Origin: Halomontanus rarus
Lineage (GTDB): Archaea; Halobacteriota; Halobacteria; Halobacteriales; Natrialbaceae
Length of the DNA: 64,000 nt
Reading direction: 5' to 3'
Assembly (NCBI RefSeq): GCF_017357405.1
Contig: NZ_CP071598.1
Coordinates: 186,001 to 250,000, forward strand
In this document: piece by piece, positions 9,863-18,129 of the stretch
How the letters are laid out: every line of letters starts with the position of its first letter
Numbering within the stretch: the stretch's first letter is position 1
Translations under genes and position numbers: made by a program
Notes under the pieces: generated by a model
Told to the model about the DNA's origin: nothing
What the model saw: only the letters and a program-made list of their open reading frames with translations
The model's database searches: none

Positions 9863-10145
9863 TCGATAGACACGTTGTTCGTGGGATGAATAATAGAGTT
9901 GGTGGTCACCCCCACGGACGATCGGTCGTCGTCGCCGCTCGCGACGAGTTTCACAGTGTAAAACAGTCTGGCATCGTCTCTGTGGCCAGCCCGGTAGCGA
10001 ATCGACGAACTGAGATCTGGCGAGGAGAAACGACGCGTTTCGACACGCCAAACAGACACCTCTCGCCGCCGTCACCAGTCCGTTTATGGGGTCACAGCGG
10101 ACGAGAATTCGTCGAAACCGAGGATTTCTCGAGCAGACGAACCGA

Positions 10146-10907
10146 TTAGAGTGACGTGATATTGATTTCGACGATGTTGACTGCTCGTCGAATCATCTCC
10201 GGAATGTCGTTCTCGAGTCGCTCGTCGTCCATTCGTCTGGCGGGACCGATAACGCTGATCGCCCCGTACACAGTCCCGTCCTGATCGCGGATCGGTGCGC
10301 CGGCACCGACCAGTCCGTGGATGGATTCGCTGTAGTTGTACGCGATCCCCTCCTCGCGAATCGACTCGAGTTCCTCGCGCAACTCTACTTCGTCGATGAT
10401 CGTATTCGGCGTGATCGCTTCGAACGCGGTTTCCTCGATGATACGGTCACGCCGTTCGGCCGGCATGAACGCGAGCATCGCCTTCCCGACGGCTGTGTAA
10501 TAGAGGTCGTTACGATAGCCGACGTACACTTCGGTCTTGACGGCCGCTTCTCCGGTGGCCATATAGAGACAGACCCCTTCTCCACCTTCCTCGACGGTAA
10601 ACAGCGCCAGTTCGCCGGATTCCTCGGCGAGCGAATCGACCTGTTCCGTTACGAGGTCGTAGATATCGATGCGATTCTTCGCGTGGTGTGCGAGATCGAT
10701 AACCCGCAATCCGAGTTTGTACTCGTTCCCGTCCTTGACGACGTATCCGCCCTCCTCGAGGGTCGCCAGATGACAGTGTACCGTTCCCTTGGACATCCCG
10801 ACTCGTTCAGCGATTTCGACGACACGGGCTCCATCGGTGTCGCGAAGGACGTCGACGATCTCGAGCGTTCGTTGCACTGCCTGAACCGGGTTCTTTGCCT
10901 CGGCCAT
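10146..10907 (-). CDS. IclR family transcriptional regulator (first of a divergent pair)
   Basis: A 253-residue regulator. Residues about 10-65 form the winged helix-turn-helix (VVEIAERVGMSKGTVHCHLATLEEGGYV), and the rest is the IclR effector domain (YYTAVGKAMLAFMP, GLVGAGAPIRDQDGTVYGAISVIGPARRM). Proteins of this family in haloarchaea control sugar and polysaccharide catabolism. It is divergent from a second IclR gene with a 337-base gap, and the polysaccharide cluster lies a few kilobases downstream, so a role in controlling it is plausible. The ligand cannot be read from sequence. Confidence 0.93.
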   Translation of the reverse strand: MAEAKNPVQAVQRTLEIVDVLRDTDGARVVEIAERVGMSKGTVHCHLATLEEGGYVVKDGNEYKLGLRVIDLAHHAKNRIDIYDLVTEQVDSLAEESGELALFTVEEGGEGVCLYMATGEAAVKTEVYVGYRNDLYYTAVGKAMLAFMPAERRDRIIEETAFEAITPNTIIDEVELREELESIREEGIAYNYSESIHGLVGAGAPIRDQDGTVYGAISVIGPARRMDDERLENDIPEMIRRAVNIVEINITSL

Positions 10908-11244
10908 TCCGGTTAGTAATGAGAGTACCGGACGGATAAGTATTTGGTATAGCTAAACACCACTCGCTACGCTGGTCGGCCGAAAACTCGATAGCAGTAC
11001 AAGCGTCGCCACCGAGTCGATTCGATCGTACGGCGAGTGGAGACGTAAATCAATTCCATATTCCAGTGACGGCCGGGTGGTCGAGGAGGAAATACTCGAG
11101 ATGTCCGGTATCAGTCTACCCGAGTGCTGTTTCCGATGGGGATATCGAACACGAATTGACGATCGGCACGTCGAGTTCGCGATGGCCGGTTAGCCGTTCG
11201 TCTAGAAGGAACGTTTATTAGGGTGTGCAGACACAGACAACTGT
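10908..11244. promoter_or_regulatory. Divergent promoter region between two IclR genes
   Basis: 337 bases with no gene. On the right, TTTATTA at 11214-11220 lies 28 bases before the ATG at 11245. On the left, an AT-rich element at about 10938-10947 could serve the leftward gene. One TGACGG element occurs near 11067, resembling the repeats found after the second IclR gene. No strong palindrome was seen. Confidence 0.5.
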
Positions 11245-12015
11245 ATGAACAGGAACGAGGGCGCGTCGAACGGTCAGGTGAAAGCCACACGACTCTCGTT
11301 AGCTATTCTGGACGAGATTCGCCGGCGAGATGGCGCAGGCGTCACGGAGTTGGCAACCCACTTCGACTGTTCGAAGAGTACGATTCACAGCCACCTGCGG
11401 ACGCTATCGGACGAGGGGTACCTGGTCAACGGCGGCGGGCACTACTCGATCGGTCTCAAACCACTCCAGTTGGGCGGTCACGCCAGGGTCAAGCACCAAC
11501 TGTACCAGGTCGCGAAGGACGAAGTAGACGAACTCGCTGAAGAAACGGGGGAGTCTTCCAAGATCATCGTCGAGGAGGATGGGAGAGGCGTCTACCTCTA
11601 TCAGGCGCGAGCGAAGCAAGCGGTAACGACCGATTCTCACGTGGGCACTCACGTGTATCTCCACTCGACTGCGGTCGGGAAGTGCATCCTCGCACACCTC
11701 GACGAGTCACGACGGAACGAAATCCTCGACGAACACGGACTCCCGCAGGTTACGGCGAACACGGTCACCGACCGCGCGACGCTCGACTCTCGTCTCGACC
11801 GCATTCGAGACCGCGGCGTCGCGTTCGACGATGGGGAACGCATCGAGGGACTTCGGTGCGTCGCCGCTCCGATAACAGCTGGCGACGAGGTTCTGGGTGC
11901 TATCAGCGTCTCCGGACCGAAAAAGCGAATCGACGACGAGACCTTCCGAACGACGCTTCCGGAACTCGTCCGTGACACCGCTCGAATCATCGAAATCAAC
12001 GTGACGTACTCCTAG
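11245..12015 (+). CDS. IclR family transcriptional regulator (second of a divergent pair)
   Basis: A 256-residue IclR protein, similar in plan to its divergent neighbour but clearly a different paralogue. The helix-turn-helix is at about 15-70 (VTELATHFDCSKSTIHSHLRTLSDEGYLV). The effector domain carries LHSTAVGKCILAHLDE and GLRCVAAPITAGDEVLGAISVSGPKKRI. A leaderless promoter (TTTATTA, 11214-11220) precedes it. Two divergent IclR paralogues suggest responses to two ligands or cross-regulation; which targets they control is not shown by the sequence. Confidence 0.93.
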   Translation: MNRNEGASNGQVKATRLSLAILDEIRRRDGAGVTELATHFDCSKSTIHSHLRTLSDEGYLVNGGGHYSIGLKPLQLGGHARVKHQLYQVAKDEVDELAEETGESSKIIVEEDGRGVYLYQARAKQAVTTDSHVGTHVYLHSTAVGKCILAHLDESRRNEILDEHGLPQVTANTVTDRATLDSRLDRIRDRGVAFDDGERIEGLRCVAAPITAGDEVLGAISVSGPKKRIDDETFRTTLPELVRDTARIIEINVTYS

Positions 12016-12091
12016 TCGCGGTTTTTCGTCTCGAGCAATACGAAGGAGTCGACGGTCCAGTTACCGACCCCGGGCGTTCCACGCCAGAGTA

Positions 12092-12111
12092 TTACATTCA
12101 TACGATTGTAA
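12092..12111. promoter_or_regulatory. 20-base near-palindrome, copy 1 (candidate operator)
   Basis: TTACATTCATACGATTGTAA: the arms TTACA and TGTAA are exact and the centre is nearly symmetric. It differs from the copy at 12319 at one base only. Confidence 0.55.
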
Positions 12112-12318
12112 TTCTATTGGTTAATTGTCACCTCTGGCCGCTATCGTCTGCTCGTTCCGAATGGTCCACTCATCTAGCGGAAATGCGTTCCTTATTAGTA
12201 TAGAGGCGTTCGGCACACAGGAACCTCCGCCGAAATATACCGATACTCGATAGTTCCGTCGCGAGAGACAGATTGCGGAGTTCGAGTTTCTGGTTCTGAC
12301 GCAGTTGGAAACTCATAA

Positions 12319-12338
12319 TTACATTCGTACGATTGTAA
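12319..12338. promoter_or_regulatory. 20-base near-palindrome, copy 2 (candidate operator)
   Basis: TTACATTCGTACGATTGTAA, 227 bases from copy 1, same orientation. The size and symmetry fit a dimeric regulator site. Confidence 0.55.
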
Positions 12339-12733
12339 GGAAACGAGGAGACCGGAACCGTTGCTTCGATGACTTCGGGTGAGATCGGCGAAAACGACCG
12401 TTTCCGACACCCGTTCCTTTTAGGTTTATTAATGTTCGGTATTGGAGAACGGATCCTTCAGAGCCAACCGTCACTGACGGCTATCGTAGCCACTGACGGT
12501 CACTACACACCCACACTAGTCCCATAGCGGTCGTACGAGCAGGTGTACACAACGGTCGATTTCGACAAGTGTGGCCAGTATTCGACTGACGGCCAGAAGA
12601 CGGCGACTGACGGCGACGAGAACGCACGCCGTGTGCGTTCAGTACGAACCTACCGTCGTCGACGGTAGTGGTACAGAAGAAAAACGCTCGTCACTGCTTT
12701 CGATCGACAGACTCGTCCGACGTGATCGCGTCG

Positions 12734-13681
12734 TTACGCGCTCGGTGAAACTGCGTAGTCTGCGTGCCGGATTCGGTCGAGATACTGCTCGACGCGCTCT
12801 CGATCGTCGGCGGAGAGGTCGACGAGCGGCTCGCGGACCGGACCGCCGGCCATCCCCTGCAGATCCAGTCCGTGCTTGACGACTGGAACGTTCTTCGCGG
12901 CAGCGAACGCGACGCCGCCACCCTGCTCTTCGCGGAAGTCCTCGAACGGGCGGAGTGCGTCCTTTATCTCCTTCGCACGATCCCACTCGCCGGCCGAGAG
13001 CGCACTCTCGAGGGCGAGAACCGGCTGCGGAACGAAGTTCCCGATCCCGGTCGTGAACCCGTCTGCGCCCTCGATCGCGTACGACAGCGCGTACCGCTCT
13101 GCGACGCCGTTGAGCCACTCGACGTCTCCGGAGACGGTTTCGACCAGTCGCGAGAACTGTTTGACGTCGTTGACGGCGTACTTCACGGCGACGACGCTCT
13201 CGAGTTGGGAGAGGTCGTCGAGGACCGCCTCGCTGAGCAGTTCCCCGCGTTTGTAGAGGATGAGGCCCATGTCCGTCGCGTCAGCGAGCGTCCGGTAGTA
13301 CTCGATCAACCCCTGTTCGTGTACGTACGTGTGTCTCGGGTACATGATCATCGCGGCGTCCGCTCCGGCGGCTTCGTACGCCTCGAGCAGTTCGACCGCG
13401 TTCTTGACGCTCCCGCCGGCCCCGCCGACGACCGTCGCGTCCTCGGGCAAGGCATCGATCGTCGAGCGAACGACGTCGATGCGCTCGTCTTGGGACAGCG
13501 AGTAGTACTCGCCCGTATTGCCGCAGGGAATGAATACCCGCGCCCCTTCGTCGTAGAGCGTTCGTGCGTTCTCTTCGAGCTGCTCGTAGAGGACTCGTTC
13601 GCAATCGCTGCTGAACGGTGTCGGTAGCGTGAAAGAGACGCTTTGCAGACTCTCGCGTAGACCGCTGTATGCGTTAGTCAT
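12734..13681 (-). CDS. Dihydrodipicolinate synthase (DapA)/N-acetylneuraminate lyase family protein
   Basis: A 315-residue TIM-barrel class I lyase. The carboxylate-binding loop is IPCGNTGEYYSL (residues 51-62), the catalytic tyrosine is in ILYKRG (Y143) and the Schiff-base lysine is in VVAVKYAVND (K167). Family members add pyruvate to aldehydes or cleave 2-keto-3-deoxy acids. Real DapA belongs with lysine genes, which are absent here; the nearby IclR genes and polysaccharide locus favour a 2-keto-3-deoxy sugar acid aldolase or dehydratase. A TATA-like box at 13706-13714 lies 28 bases before the start, so it is probably transcribed alone. Confidence 0.87.
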   Translation of the reverse strand: MTNAYSGLRESLQSVSFTLPTPFSSDCERVLYEQLEENARTLYDEGARVFIPCGNTGEYYSLSQDERIDVVRSTIDALPEDATVVGGAGGSVKNAVELLEAYEAAGADAAMIMYPRHTYVHEQGLIEYYRTLADATDMGLILYKRGELLSEAVLDDLSQLESVVAVKYAVNDVKQFSRLVETVSGDVEWLNGVAERYALSYAIEGADGFTTGIGNFVPQPVLALESALSAGEWDRAKEIKDALRPFEDFREEQGGGVAFAAAKNVPVVKHGLDLQGMAGGPVREPLVDLSADDRERVEQYLDRIRHADYAVSPSA

Positions 13682-13802
13682 CGGGAATGTATTAGGAATA
13701 CCCCACTATTATAGTTCCGGTTAATCGCATTTTCGAGCCGAGGGGACCTTCGAATCGATTCGCTTCGAGAATACGGAAATACCGCCGGTTCAGTACAGGT
13801 GA

Positions 13803-13810
13803 AATTATAA
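13803..13810 (+). promoter_or_regulatory. TATA box of the HEAT-repeat gene
   Basis: AATTATAA centred 30 bases before the ATG at 13837; consistent with a leaderless transcript. Confidence 0.55.
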
Positions 13811-13836
13811 ACCGGGCCAGTCGCATATCGCATATC

Positions 13837-14994
13837 ATGACCACGGAAGACGGGATAGATCGTGCCACGGCGCTCCGGGAAGCCGCCCGAACGGAACCGG
13901 AAACGATCGACGTCGACGACGTCGTCGACCTCCTCGTTCGCGGAGACCGGGAGACGCGTCGGACTGCATTCGACGCCTACGAAACCCTCAGGACGGTCCG
14001 GCCGGCGGCTGTCGACTCCGCCGTGGCTCGCCTCGAGAGACTCCTCGTGGACGACGACGCCGACGTTCGTCGACGAGCGGCGTTGACGACCGGAGCGCTC
14101 GTCGAAACTGATCCCGATTCGTTCGCCCGTCTCGTCCCCGAACTTCGAACCGTCGGTGCCGATTCGACCGAACCCGGTCGCGAACCGGCCATCGCCGCCC
14201 TGTCGAAACTCGCGTTCGAACGACCGACCGCGGTGGTTCCCGCGGTCGACACCCTGCTCGAGATCTGTGACGAGTCGGTCACCCTGCCCGACGATCCATC
14301 GATCGAACGTGGTGTGCCAGCCGTCGAATCCGACAGCGAGGCTTCCCTGAAACAGGAACGAGAACTGCGAGATCAGTTACGAGTGCACGCGATCGCGGCA
14401 CTCACACTGGTCGCAGCCGAAGACGCGGCCGCGCTCCGAGGTTCCGTCTCGAGCGTTTCGGACCTGCTCGAGGACGACCACACCCACGTTCGAGCGGCGG
14501 CCTGTGAGGTGCTCGAGGCCGTCGCGATCGAGTTCCCCGGAGACGTCGTCCCGTTCGCGCCGGAACTCGCCGAACGGGCCGTCTCGGACGGAAAGCATCC
14601 GGTTCCGTGGCGGGCGGCGGACGCACTCGTCGCGCTCGAGGTCGAGTTTCCGGAGAAAGTCGGCGATGCAGTCGCACCGGTCGTCGGTGGCCTGTCACGG
14701 TTTCTCGACTCGAAGGACGCCGACCGCCGACGGATCGGCGCCACGTTAGCCGTTGACGCCGCGGTCGCGCAACCGGAGACGATCGAACCGGTCGTCCCCA
14801 CGCTCCGGGAGTTGCTCGCGGACGACGACGCGACCGTCCGAACGAAGGCGGCGCTCGCCCTCGGATTCGCAGACGTCGGAAGCGCCCGCCCAGCGCTGGC
14901 CGAACTCGCCGAGACTGATCCGGACGAACCCGTCCGAAACGCCGCAGACCGCGCGCTCGAGCGACTCGAACGAACGGAGGACGACGCCGAGTAG
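13837..14994 (+). CDS. HEAT-repeat domain protein
   Basis: A 385-residue acidic, soluble protein built of tandem alpha-helical HEAT units. They recur with patterns such as LLVDDDADVRRRAALTTGAL, LLEDDHTHVRAAACEVLEAV and LLADDDATVRTKAALALGFA; each has the D-x-x-V-R turn typical of HEAT and PBS-lyase repeats. Such proteins are protein-protein interaction scaffolds. There is no catalytic domain or signal peptide. The next gene, for the ABC ATPase, has its own promoter 160 bases downstream, so the two are probably separate units. Confidence 0.88.
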   Translation: MTTEDGIDRATALREAARTEPETIDVDDVVDLLVRGDRETRRTAFDAYETLRTVRPAAVDSAVARLERLLVDDDADVRRRAALTTGALVETDPDSFARLVPELRTVGADSTEPGREPAIAALSKLAFERPTAVVPAVDTLLEICDESVTLPDDPSIERGVPAVESDSEASLKQERELRDQLRVHAIAALTLVAAEDAAALRGSVSSVSDLLEDDHTHVRAAACEVLEAVAIEFPGDVVPFAPELAERAVSDGKHPVPWRAADALVALEVEFPEKVGDAVAPVVGGLSRFLDSKDADRRRIGATLAVDAAVAQPETIEPVVPTLRELLADDDATVRTKAALALGFADVGSARPALAELAETDPDEPVRNAADRALERLERTEDDAE

Positions 14995-15165
14995 GTGTCC
15001 GCTCACCAGGCTAGACTGCCCGGACGAGGAGTCGTTCCCGAACCGACGGTCCCGTATCGGTCGCGGCGAGGTCGGATCCCCCTCGTAGTCCGGTCGGGAC
15101 GGCCTCCGAGAGCGTCGCGAATTCCGAAATCGAACGCACGCCGGCTCCGAACTTCGCAGAAAAGG

Positions 15166-15173
15166 TTTATATA
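15166..15173 (+). promoter_or_regulatory. TATA box of the ABC-importer ATPase gene
   Basis: TTTATATA lies about 95 bases before the start codon at 15265, implying a leader of about 70 bases, unlike the leaderless genes around it. Confidence 0.6.
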
Positions 15174-15226
15174 CTACATCTGCAAACACATATCACACGA
15201 AGACGGCCGCAGGATACTTCGACGGC

Positions 15227-15268
15227 ATGCGACTCATCAACAACACAAGATCGATGGAAACGCAATGA
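15227..15268 (+). CDS. Possible 13-codon leader ORF
   Basis: ATG at 15227 opens the frame MRLINNTRSMETQ; its TGA (15266-15268) overlaps the ATG of the ABC ATPase (ATGA). It sits wholly within the predicted leader. This could couple translation of the importer ATPase to the leader, or be chance; no ribosome-binding site was seen. Confidence 0.25.
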   Translation: MRLINNTRSMETQ

Positions 15269-17445
15269 CACAGGCTAAATCCGAATACGAGCTTCAAAGC
15301 AACGACCCGAAACCGATCCTCGAGGCGCGCGACGTTTCCGTGACCTTCGACATGGATCGAGGGACCTCACGCGTCCTCGACAACGTGAGTTTCGACGTGC
15401 AGCGAGACGAGATGCTCGGGATCGTCGGCGAGAGTGGGAGCGGAAAGTCGATGTTCGCGTCGTCGTTGCTCAACGCGGTCGTCGACCCGGGTATCGCGAC
15501 GGGAGAGATCATCTATCAGCCTCCGGGCGAAGAGCCGGTCGACATTCTCTCACTGAACGACAATCAACTCGAAAAGTTCCGCTGGGAGGAGGTCTCGATG
15601 GTGTTCCAGGGGGCGATGAGCTCGTTCAACCCGACGATGAAGATCGGGGAACACTTCGAGGAGACGATTCACGCCCACAGAAAAGACATGGACGAGCGGA
15701 TGGATCACGCCCGCCAACTCCTCGCCGATCTGTACCTCGATCCGGAGCGCGTCCTCGCTTCGTACCCGCACGAACTCTCCGGCGGGATGAAACAGCGAGC
15801 GCTCATCGCGCTGAGTCTCGTCCTCGAGCCGCAGGTGCTGGTGATGGACGAGCCAACCGCTGCACTCGACTTGCTCATGCAGCGCTCGATCATGAATCTC
15901 CTCGATAATCTTCAGGAGGAGTACGATCTGACGATCGTCTTCATCACCCACGACCTGCCGCTCGTGGCGGGGTTGGCCGACCGCCTCGCGGTGATGTACG
16001 CCTTCGAGTTCGTCGAGTACGGTCCTAGCGAACAGATCATTCGAGACGCGGCCCACCCGTACACCCGATCGCTGTTGAAGTCCGTCCCGAGTGTCGACGC
16101 CGCACTGGACAACATGAATCCGATCGAGGGCGAGAGTCCGGACCCCGTCAACACGCCGTCGGGCTGTTCGTATCACCCGCGATGTCCGATCGCGACCGAA
16201 CAGTGCGTTAATGAGGACCCCCACTATCACGACGTCACCGCCGATCAGAAGGCCACGTGTTTCCACTGGGACCGGTCGGCGGATGCGATCCAGTACGAGC
16301 TAGGTGTCGAGGGACTCGACTCGGCTCCGGAGACTCGCACCGCTTCGTCCGACGACGAGACGGTCGTCTCGCTGAACGACGTCGAGGTACACTTCGACCA
16401 GTCCGGCGTCATCGACAGGCTCTTCGACAAAGATATGACGGTCCGAGCAGTCGACGACGTTTCGCTCGAGTTCAAAGAGAACGAAGTCATCGCGCTCGTC
16501 GGCGAGTCGGGCTGTGGAAAGACGACGCTCGGAAAGACCGTGATCGGTCTTCAGGAACCGACCGGCGGGTCGGTCGAGTACCGCGGTCAGGATATCTGGG
16601 AAGCGAAGCGCGGAGAGGGAGACATCGACCACGACGAGATCCGTCGAGCCCTGCAGATCATCCACCAGGATCCGGGGAGTTCGCTCAACCCGACCCGTAC
16701 CGTGCGGACGAGCCTCGCGGCCCCGCTAAAACGGTGGCGGCCCGACCTGAACACCACCGATCGCGAGACGGTAGTCTACAACCTCCTCGAGCGGGTCGGG
16801 ATGAAGCCCGCCGAGGACTACGCGCTCCGATACCCACACCAGCTCTCGGGCGGCGAGAAGCAACGCGTCGTCCTCTTGCGAGCACTGTTGATGAGTCCGG
16901 ATCTCATCCTCGCCGACGAGGCGGTCAGTGCGCTCGACGTCTCCTTGCGCGTGGAGATGATGGACCTGATGCTCAACCTGCAGGAGATGTTCGACACGTC
17001 GTATCTGTTCATCTCCCACGACTTCGCGAACGCGCGGTATCTCGCCGAGAAGTCCGGAGGTCGCATCGGGATCATGTATCTGGGGAATCTCGTCGAGATT
17101 GGCCCTGCCGAGGAGATCATCCACGATCCGAAACACCCGTACACGAAGGTGTTGCGCTGGGCCACGCCGCCGCTCGATCCGGACGCGGCGAAGGAAGCGC
17201 AGGCGACGAAACCGCCGGTTCGAGAGATCGACATTCCCGATCCCACGGATCCGCCGTCGGGCTGTCCGTTTCACACGCGGTGTCCGGAAGCTCGAGAGGT
17301 CTGCCAACGCGAGACGCCCGAGCTACTCGAGGCGGACGACGGCTCGCTCGTCGCCTGTTTCCGGGAGGACGACTCACACGAGTACTGGGAGAGCGACCCG
17401 CTCTACGACGACGACGAAGCGACGTCCGTCGACCGACTGAACTGA
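15265..17445 (+). CDS. Opp/Dpp ABC importer, fused double ATPase (DppD-DppF type)
   Basis: The frame stays open upstream, but the ATG at 15265 (MTQAKSEYELQSN) is the natural start, giving 726 residues. Two complete ATPases are joined. The first has Walker A GIVGESGSGKS, signature LSGGMKQR, Walker B VLVMDEPTAALD and the H-loop TIVFITHDL. The second has Walker A ALVGESGCGKT, signature LSGGEKQR, Walker B LILADEAVSALD (Ala in place of Pro) and its H-loop LFISHDF. Each half ends with the oligopeptide-type Cys cluster (PSGCSYHPRCPIATEQC and PSGCPFHTRCPEAREVC). In bacteria these are normally two proteins, OppD and OppF. They energise uptake through the two permeases downstream. The substrate could be peptides or oligosaccharides. 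Confidence 0.93.
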   Translation: MTQAKSEYELQSNDPKPILEARDVSVTFDMDRGTSRVLDNVSFDVQRDEMLGIVGESGSGKSMFASSLLNAVVDPGIATGEIIYQPPGEEPVDILSLNDNQLEKFRWEEVSMVFQGAMSSFNPTMKIGEHFEETIHAHRKDMDERMDHARQLLADLYLDPERVLASYPHELSGGMKQRALIALSLVLEPQVLVMDEPTAALDLLMQRSIMNLLDNLQEEYDLTIVFITHDLPLVAGLADRLAVMYAFEFVEYGPSEQIIRDAAHPYTRSLLKSVPSVDAALDNMNPIEGESPDPVNTPSGCSYHPRCPIATEQCVNEDPHYHDVTADQKATCFHWDRSADAIQYELGVEGLDSAPETRTASSDDETVVSLNDVEVHFDQSGVIDRLFDKDMTVRAVDDVSLEFKENEVIALVGESGCGKTTLGKTVIGLQEPTGGSVEYRGQDIWEAKRGEGDIDHDEIRRALQIIHQDPGSSLNPTRTVRTSLAAPLKRWRPDLNTTDRETVVYNLLERVGMKPAEDYALRYPHQLSGGEKQRVVLLRALLMSPDLILADEAVSALDVSLRVEMMDLMLNLQEMFDTSYLFISHDFANARYLAEKSGGRIGIMYLGNLVEIGPAEEIIHDPKHPYTKVLRWATPPLDPDAAKEAQATKPPVREIDIPDPTDPPSGCPFHTRCPEAREVCQRETPELLEADDGSLVACFREDDSHEYWESDPLYDDDEATSVDRLN

Positions 17446-17605
17446 GTGAATTTCGGTCGAACTCTGTGGCCGTTGCCGGTCTCGGTGTCGATGTCGAGGG
17501 ACCACTGTTCGGCGTCGCGGCCCCTTCAGACCACCGTGTCGCCCCCGTTCGCCGGACCGAGACCGGTGGCAAAAGCTTTTGACGACGGAGCGAACCGTGG
17601 TATGC

Positions 17606-17827
17606 ATGGCCAGCAAATACGACAAAAGCTACCTCGAGCACCTCTGTGACTACGAGCAAGGATGGCGGCTGCTGTTCACGTTTTCCGCGGGGTTTCTCGG
17701 GATCATGTTGATCTGGCTCTTCTCTATTGACTCCGGTTCCCCGACGTACGTGGTCACGGTGATGAACGTCGTCGGTCTCTCGGTTCTCGCCGTGCTCAGC
17801 GGATTCGTTCTCTCGCGATGCGAATAA
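17606..17827 (+). CDS. Small membrane protein inside the ABC-importer locus
   Basis: The start is taken at the ATG at 17606 (MASKYDKSYLEH, 73 residues); a TTG at 17579 would add nine residues. There are two hydrophobic segments: LLFTFSAGFLGIMLIWLF and YVVTVMNVVGLSVLAVLSGF. The first is preceded by the short soluble stretch LEHLCDYEQGW. An AT-rich element at 17570-17580 could be its own promoter. It has no recognised family. It lies between the ATPase and permease genes on the same strand, so it may be an importer accessory subunit, or be unrelated. Confidence 0.65.
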   Translation: MASKYDKSYLEHLCDYEQGWRLLFTFSAGFLGIMLIWLFSIDSGSPTYVVTVMNVVGLSVLAVLSGFVLSRCE

Positions 17828-18129
17828 CCGCACGGACCAGCGGTATCGAGTTGCGGTTCTCTTGTCTGGTGAGACGACCGAGACCGATTTCGGTCGGCCG
17901 TTCCACGAGCGACCGAGAGTGCCCGTTCGACAGCCGGTAGTCAGCGACCCCGATCGGCGGATTCTCTCTCGACCCCGCGGGGGTTCGTCCTCGAGAAACC
18001 GATTTTAGGGCCCCGGTTCGGACGAACGGGGTCGTGTGGCCGTGGGTATGATACGGCGCGTCGATTCGAAGGGGTTCACGTCCGTGGGATAAACTATATT
18101 AGGGCCGAGGCTGCATTCGATACCAGCCA
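17828..18129. other. Promoter region of the permease genes
   Basis: 302 bases with no gene. The TATA-like AAACTATATTA at 18091-18101 lies about 33 bases before the ATG at 18130. GC-rich inverted sequence earlier in the gap was not convincing as a terminator. Confidence 0.45.

Larger units (their letters stand above)
12016..12733. other. Convergent intergenic region with repeats, 718 bases
   Basis: Lies between the 3' ends of the second IclR gene and the DapA-like gene. It is AT-richer than its surroundings and holds two nearly identical 20-base near-palindromes (12092 and 12319) and four copies of ACTGACGG between 12473 and 12613. A weak frame on the minus strand (12195-12410) overlaps one palindrome but looks non-coding. 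It may be an old promoter region whose gene was lost, or hold an unannotated transcript. Confidence 0.5.

Noticed and set aside
9863..10075. 71 extra residues at the N-terminus of the GNAT protein
   Set aside because: Basic, Cys-rich composition unlike haloarchaeal proteins; the GNAT domain begins at once from the ATG at 9862.
12195..12410. 71-residue minus-strand frame in the convergent gap
   Set aside because: A TATA-like element precedes it, but composition is not acidic, there is no family, and a near-palindrome lies inside it.
14995..15264. 90 extra residues at the N-terminus of the ABC ATPase
   Set aside because: The TATA box and predicted transcription start lie within this stretch; it is basic and unlike Opp ATPases.
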